A stretch of DNA of 64,000 nucleotides from Cristatella mucedo (Eukaryota; Bryozoa; Phylactolaemata; Cristatellidae): the NCBI GenBank assembly GCA_009760855.2, contig WPIO01000060.1, positions 2,517,501 through 2,581,500 of the forward strand. Direction: 5' to 3'. A program made the translations under genes and the position numbers. Every line of letters starts with the position of its first letter. Position 1 is the stretch's first letter. The notes under the pieces are model-generated. The model made no database searches, was not told the origin of the DNA, and was given only the letters and a program-made list of their open reading frames with translations. Of this stretch, positions 59,073 through 64,000 are shown one piece after another.

Positions 59073-59130
59073 TCTATTTATATTCTATTTTCACGGTTTA
59101 TATTTATATTTATATTCTATATTTATATTA
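58876..59130. repeat. CT/TA microsatellite grown inside the LINE-A RT
   Basis: CT run (58880-58912) followed by degenerate TA-rich sequence. It replaces the short TATACTCTCCCTC of the element and ends in a second copy of TTTTCACGGTTTATATT. Confidence 0.88.
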
Positions 59131-59223
59131 TGTTCTCCCTCTCGCTGCTGTGATTGCCAAGCAAAATCTAGGCTTCCACTTTTATGTGGATAACACTCAG
59201 TTTTACCAGCTCCACTAACAAGT

Positions 59224-59407
59224 TGAGCCGTGATGGCACACTAGGTAAGGCGGTTGCTTTCACGACCTCGGTCCCGAGGTCGTGGGTTCGATTCCTGCAG
59301 TGTGCGATTCTTTATCACAACGGCAAGCAGTGATGATAGCCATAAAGGCTCTTCTGTCGCTATACGAAAAGAGGCTGATAAATAAGCTAGAATTTATTTA
59401 TTTATTT
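59224..59407 (+). mobile_element. tRNA-derived SINE
   Basis: TGAGCCGTGATGGCACACTA head, CTCGGTCCCGAG hairpin, GTGGGTTCGATTCC box B, body with TCTTCTGTCGCTATACG and TTATTTATTTATTT tail. Flanked by AAGT at 59220-59223 and 59408-59411. Confidence 0.86.
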
Positions 59408-59457
59408 AAGTCGGCCTACTTTCAGCTACATAGCATTGTTAAAATTCGGGCTTGCTT

Positions 59458-59537
59458 ATAATACTAATATTAATTTTGCACTTGATAAAGCGCCATCAAA
59501 GAACTCAATCTCTTTCTAGGAGCTTTACGATTGCTAT
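59458..59537 (-). mobile_element. LINE-A 3' tip, minus strand
   Basis: TTGCACTTGATAAAGCGCC to CTTTACGATTGCT, inserted between GGGCTTGC and GGATACCACGTCTAAG of the host LINE. Confidence 0.75.
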
Positions 59538-60129
59538 GGATACCACGTCTAAGTTGGTCCATGCATTTGAGACATGTCGTCGTGATTCTGTAACTCACTA
59601 ATGTTTTGTCGCTCACTTTTAGGTCACTTCATTCTTTGGCTTCAACATATCTCTCAGATCGATTCCCTCACCATGCCAAGCATAGTACCACCTGCTTTTC
59701 GGAATCCAACAGTCTACCAATACCTTGTACAAACCTTAAGTCCTTTGGAGACCATGCATTTAGTTTGTATGCTCCCAAAGCCTGGAACTCACTCCTGACT
59801 GGCGTCACAACATTCCCTGACTTGGTCACATTTAAATAGAACTTAAAAACCCACCTACTTAGGACATCATTTAGTGGATCCCTGCGATTAGTCCTTCATT
59901 TGTTCATGGGCGCTCTGACACTGTTTATGCTGCCACTAACCATACATGCATGCTGACCCTGTGCATGTCATCCCTAACAATGTTATTCATGTTGTTTCTC
60001 AATGATGATATTACTCACCATTCAATCGCGTTTCCCTTTGCTGCAAATGTAAAGCACCTAGATAGAGATTGAGTTCTCCGAGGGCGCTTTATCAAGTGCA
60101 TTATTATTATTAATTTTGTTATTATCGCA

Positions 60130-60415
60130 GGCTCCCCCCCCCCCCCCCGCAGGTTGCAAATCCCCCCTTACCGGGCCCGTCTTTTAAGTTGGACCTGGTC
60201 ATCCACAACGTCATTGACGCGGGCATAGTCGATGCAACGGTTCCGTTTGATGGCAGTGAGGACGCACCCGTGGTGGCGGCCCGGATAAAGGTTGATAAGT
60301 ACGAGGCCGTAGCCAGCGGTCAAGTAAGACCGCTGGCTACCGGTCGGCAATAATGTAGTCGGCGCCCTTGCAGCTGGTGGCCAGATAATGTAGCTGGTGG
60401 CCAGATAATGAAGCC
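60130..60415 (+). mobile_element. RLE endonuclease fragment of an R2/NeSL-like LINE
   Basis: Begins after a poly-C run. Plus frame FKLDLVIHNVIDAGIVDATV, then PFDGSEDAPVVAARIKVDKYEAVAS, is the restriction-like endonuclease region of RLE LINEs (usual form KPDxV...IVDVTVPFD...AAxxKVxKY). The Pro of the PD pair is Leu here. A later frame gives NNVVGALAAG, matching VIGALGTW at 42.41 kb. It ends in a 21-bp tandem duplication (TAGCTGGTGGCCAGATAATG). The linker piece at 55.53 kb lies on the same strand on the other side of LINE-A, so the two may be halves of one RLE element split by LINE-A. Confidence 0.7.
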
Positions 60416-60671
60416 TGCCATGACGGATGTCGGAACGGACGTTTCGGAAGCCATTTTTGGGTTAGAAGTATCGTGGTTCCTGTTCCTGAGCCGGGACTCG
60501 TGGGTGGCAACTGTGGCCCCGGCCGGGCTGAGCTCCTTCGGCTAATGTAATATACTGCATTCTAACATTGTAATACATATCTCTCTTTTTAAATACATAT
60601 TTGCATGCATACACATATATATATATAGTACGTGCACATATATATGTGTATATGTATCTATAAATGCAATT
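60416..60671. other. Unrecognised, with short TA/CA tract
   Basis: Probable 3' part of the RLE fragment, then an imperfect ATATAT/TGTATA tract at 60590-60665. Confidence 0.4.
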
Positions 60672-60842
60672 ATTATGGCGCACTTGGTAAGACGGTTCCT
60701 TTCACGACCTCGATCCTGAGGTCGTGGGTTCGATTCCAGCAGTGGGCGATTCTGTATCGCCACTGCAAGCGGTGGTGATAGGCGTAAAAGGTTTTTCAGT
60801 CGCTATATAAAAAGATGCTGTTTAATCAGCTAGGATATTCAG
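60672..60842 (+). mobile_element. tRNA-derived SINE
   Basis: TATGGCGCACTTGGTAAGACG head, GACCTCGATCCTGAGGTC arm, GTGGGTTCGATTCC box B, body with GCAAGCGGTGGTGATAGGCG and AGATGCTGTTTAATC. Confidence 0.82.
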
Positions 60843-61081
60843 TCAAACCTTTTAAGATGTGTGACTCTAGGTATTGCATATAATTTGGCTAACATTTACA
60901 GGTATCTCTGATTAAAAGCTGCTCGCCAAAGATTTGAGTGCACGACTTGAACCAAGCACTCACGTTAATCAGAGTACATACCGCGATCAAAAAATGATTC
61001 CATATTTTGGATTACATAAATAAGATTCACTGAGACTGGGTCACTTTGCTCAATACCAGCGTTGAGCAATGCTTAAATAAA
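60843..61081. other. AT-rich, nothing recognised
   Basis: Unique AT-rich sequence leading into the GC-rich segment. Confidence 0.4.
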
Positions 61082-61465
61082 ATGGATGTAGTGAATATAA
61101 TGACGAGCAGTGAGCTCGAGGTCGCCATAGCAGCCGCCGCACCGTAGCTCATCGCAGCGAGCGCCCTGCTGCTCGCGGCCTGGCGCGCCGCCTCCCGCCT
61201 ATTTCTACGCCAAGCGACTGCGGCGGCGGCCGCCACCAACGAGCAGCTGCTGCTGCGGCGGCAGTCCGGCAGTCAGCGGAAGTCCAAGCTGCGCGGCCGC
61301 TGGGAGCTGCACCCAGGCGGCCAGTCGCCGCTGGCGGCGGTGACGGCGGCGGTGGCCGCGGCGGCGCCACCGAATGCTGAAGAGCGGGCGAGTGATGGGC
61401 TATCGCCGTCTGCATGCGCACGCGCTCACCAACAAAGGTTGACGACTCTGCGTCGGCGGGGCTGA
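61082..61465 (+). pseudogene. Candidate Ala/Leu-rich ORF with one in-frame TAG
   Basis: ATG at 61082, in-frame TAG at 61145-61147, then 105 open codons to TGA at 61463. The post-TAG part has a hydrophobic stretch (LIAASALLLAAW) followed by a basic segment (RRQSGSQRKSKLRGRW) and an Ala-rich region. A membrane-anchor-plus-basic layout is imaginable, but GC-rich DNA readily leaves frames open and the opposite strand is also open. Function unknown; the TAG could be a mutation or lie outside an exon. Confidence 0.25.
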
Positions 61466-62224
61466 GTTCACCAGTTCACCGGCGGCTGCGATCCGGGCTC
61501 GCCGCTGCCGGGTGAACTGTTTGGCCGGTCGAACGACCGTCGCGCCAACGAGCTAACTCCGGCGCACTTGCTCGACTGAAAAGATGTCAAGAGCTCGGGC
61601 ACCGTTCCTCTGCGTGAGCATGCGTCGGTGACGGCGCTTTGATGCTCTTTGCATCGATTTGAAGCGTCGTGTCGGTTGCCGATGGTTGGAGCCGAAGCGC
61701 GGCCATCTTTCGCGCAAACGGAACCAAAGCTGGTATTCGTTCCCGCCTCTTTTCATGCGACACCACCAGACCTCGTGCGCTTTCATGTTGCCCCAATCAC
61801 CAACGACGCACTGCCGTGGGTCTTTTTCTTCAAGGTCATGTGGATCGGCTCTCAACCTCCTCAACCTCCCCCCCCCCAGCCCGGCCCCGGTTAATAGTGC
61901 AAAACGTGTTCGGGTCGAGCGCATCGGAAGCGGGACTATGCCGAGCCTGCATTTACTGTATCGTTGCGAACGCCAAAAATTCCATGCAAAGAGATTGAGG
62001 AGAAAGTTTCGAATTCTTGTTTGATAGGCTAGATGCACGAGCCGGAAGTCGTGCATTCGACGCATTACATTTCAGTCGATCGCTTTGGTCTGCAACGCTC
62101 TTTTTTCTGTGATGGGTAAAGAGTTAAGGAGGCAAACAAAAAATGCCACAGTAGTAGAAGAAACCGCCGGAGCGGAAAATTAAAGCCAATCGTAAAGCTG
62201 GAAGTAGAAGACAAAAAATTGAAT
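61466..62224. other. GC-rich unique region, no gene recognised
   Basis: CpG-rich with competing frames on both strands (for example minus 61553-62065, plus 61659-62024). No motif recognised. It might be promoter or first-exon DNA of a gene off the right side. Confidence 0.35.
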
Positions 62225-62650
62225 GAACGGCTAAAGGCATACTCAGGATGCGGGCTTTACTCTGTAGACAATAAATTAGCTGTTCCTTTCCTAAGCCTAA
62301 AGGCCGTTGGCGACAGAAGCTTTTGCTTCGAGGGTTCTAAAACTGTGTAACTCCCATCCACGCTTCTATCGCAACGACATCCGCTCCCCAGCTGCCGACT
62401 GTAGCACATCCTTTCCAGCCGTTCTGAGTCGCTACTGCCATGCTACGTCACTTCCTCGACAGCCCTCCTAAACCAGCTACACTTCTCACTTTCTCTTCGT
62501 TTAGTGGGATATAAAAAATCTTGGCGACCGCAGTTATACGTACTGAAAGCCGCTTAATCTATGAGTAGGTCATAGTTAACTCAGCTGCGTAAAAAACCCA
62601 CGTAGTCCTTGCGGCTTTGTTGACGTACAGACGGAGATACGGCTAGATGA
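62225..62650 (+). mobile_element. LINE-B 3' end
   Basis: GACAATAAATTAGCTGTTCC, GTTGGCGACAGAAGCTTTTG and the CAGACGGAGATACGG terminus match the LINE-B copies at 18.4 and 39.2 kb. 5'-truncated. Confidence 0.78.
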
Positions 62651-64000
62651 GCATCAGCTGAGGTCCCAATCGTACAGCAGTTAATGAACAGAGAGTTTTG
62701 GTCTGAATTATGCCAGAAGAACGAGGTGAGCTGACAATGCCGCGCTTTGGTGCTAGTTTTGCTCTCGACGCTCTGCTGCTCACTCGCTCGCTCGCTTTCG
62801 CCGTCGGTCCGCATGCTTTATCGATCGTCCAGCCTCTGCCAGACCACTTCCGCAGGTTCTTTTCGCACGCTAGAGTGCGAGGCGGCGGCGGCGGCCGGCT
62901 CGGACGCAGTCCCGCCACCAATGGCCAGCCAGTAAGCTGCGGCGGCGGTGGCGGAGGGCGGTGAGCCGGCCAACTCGATTAAGGCTCTAGCTAATGCTCG
63001 ACTTACGCAGCGCCGTGCGTTTTTATGATCAGAAGCGAGAATAGCGATCGACGATGAGGCGAGATTAGCGATCGACGATGAGGTGAGATTAGCGATCAAC
63101 GACGATGTACACAGACAGTAAGTTTACTTTTTTTCAACAGCTTAGTGGTTGATTTGCCACCCCCCCCCCGCTGTGCTAACCGCTCGATTCGCGAGCAGCG
63201 GCCGAGCAGAGTGGAGCGGACAAGCGAGCCATCGGCGACGCGGGCGAGTACATCCGCCACCGCCGCCGCGCCCGCAGCTCGAACCGCCGCAGGCCAAAGC
63301 GAGGCTACAAGAGTGGCTGCGGTTGCTTCGAGGCGCGCGCTAACTTTACCGGATGACTTGTTGCGCGCAGTACGCTCGCCTCGCTGCCCTCGCCTGGGCA
63401 ACAGCGCCCGTTTGCGTTGGATCACGATGCGATGCGACGCGCGACACTAACGAACGGGAGCGCGAGCTAGGTTTGAGACGCCGACGCTGCGGAAGCGCGG
63501 TTTGTTATAATAAGTGAGCCAACAATGTTCGCAGAGAGCTCATGAAAATTTTCAAAAAATTTTGGTGCAGCGCAAGTATATCCGCCGTCTTCGAGCTGTA
63601 GCTTGCGAGGTGGTCGTGTCTGAAAAACTCTTTCGGATGTGGGTCCAATGAGAACAGCTCGCAGAATTCTAACTAAATATGACGAGTCAGTGCACGCTTC
63701 ACGTGCTGAACTTATGAGCATTAAGCGGGCGTAGCAAGCAATATGTCTACACCTACAAAAAGCTAGGTTAATTTCTTAGTACGCTAAGTTCCTCCATGAT
63801 GTCACTTATTCGTTAATATTTTCTTAGTGCTTACACAGTCGTACAACAAAGGTAGAGCGACGGCGATCGATTGTCGAACAAGGAGGGGTGATAATTTAAT
63901 ATTTGCACATATAGCTGCATCATGGATTGCCACAATTTATATTTAACACTGATAACTTGAATTAATTAGGCGCATTTAAACGTAAAAGAGATTATCTAAG
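62651..64000. other. GC-rich then AT-rich unique DNA
   Basis: 62.7-63.45 kb is GC-rich with GGC/GGA runs and competing frames (e.g. plus 62710-62964, minus 62818-63099). The last 300 bp are AT-rich. No gene is supportable. Confidence 0.35.
63033..63105. repeat. 24-bp tandem repeat, three copies
   Basis: AGCGATCGACGATGAG followed by GYGAGATT, three times with decay in the last copy. On the minus strand it gives SSIANL repeats. Confidence 0.85.

Larger units (their letters stand above)
55880..60115 (+). mobile_element. LINE-A, nearly full-length, with nested insertions (copy 2)
   Basis: Counterpart of 28690-33165. N-terminal INAVAKIRELCINKRKAPW, endonuclease GGGVAVIVRS and LSDHIQISFN near 56790, an RT linker, and the palm near 58640-58800. 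The catalytic box has become YVDN near 59185. Insertions: a reversed LINE-A tip (57050-57270), a LINE-A 3' fragment (57935-58482) with ACAC target duplication, a CT/TA expansion (58876-59130), a SINE (59224-59407) and another reversed tip (59458-59537). Part of the C-terminal region after 59590 is deleted. Inactive. Confidence 0.84.

Overview
The window is nuclear DNA of a multicellular animal, most likely an invertebrate. It has intron-like gaps between exons, no long cellular ORFs, abundant GA/CT, AC and TA microsatellites, two families of APE-type LINEs, an RLE-type LINE, a tRNA-derived SINE and solo LTRs. No species can be named. Nearly every longer reading frame belongs to a decayed retrotransposon or a simple repeat.

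Layout. (1) 0.5-8 kb and 39.6-47.8 kb are two diverged copies of one segment in the same orientation. Each holds, on the minus strand, pieces of a secreted-protein gene (a PAN/apple exon, then a terminal exon with Thr/Gln/Pro repeats and a Gly-X-Y tract), a broken RLE-type LINE, and a second locus with a signal-peptide-like start and a degenerate PAN segment. (2) 8-15 kb, 23.3-28.1 kb and 47.8-53.9 kb are three copies of a second block: plus-strand LINE-A 3' end, GA tract, about 1.5 kb of unrecognised conserved DNA, minus-strand LINE-A, a short conserved ORF and a CT tract. In the first copy the leading 2.1 kb is tandemly doubled. (3) 28.1-33.2 kb and 53.9-60.1 kb are two copies of a further extension. 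Each carries a nearly full-length LINE-A (APE endonuclease plus reverse transcriptase) riddled with LINE-A pieces and one SINE each, at different positions. (4) 15.4-23.3 kb and 33.2-39.6 kb hold LINE-B and other LINE fragments, minisatellites, a purine-rich desert and DNA I do not recognise. (5) 60.1-64 kb has an RLE endonuclease fragment, a SINE, a LINE-B 3' end and a GC-rich CpG-island-like stretch.

The most gene-like material is the pair of PAN exons at 1458-1706 and 40877-41125. Both are exactly 249 bp, open throughout, flanked by AG and GT in phase 1, and followed on the same strand by a terminal exon with a matching phase-1 acceptor. Joined, they would encode a PAN domain followed by a mucin-like and then a collagen-like repeat. 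The two paralogues differ strongly in the sizes of the two repeat tracts. The transposons give a relative chronology: SINEs, LTRs and several LINE pieces sit in one duplicate only and so arrived after the duplications. Both strands were read by eye; no alignment or database search was run.
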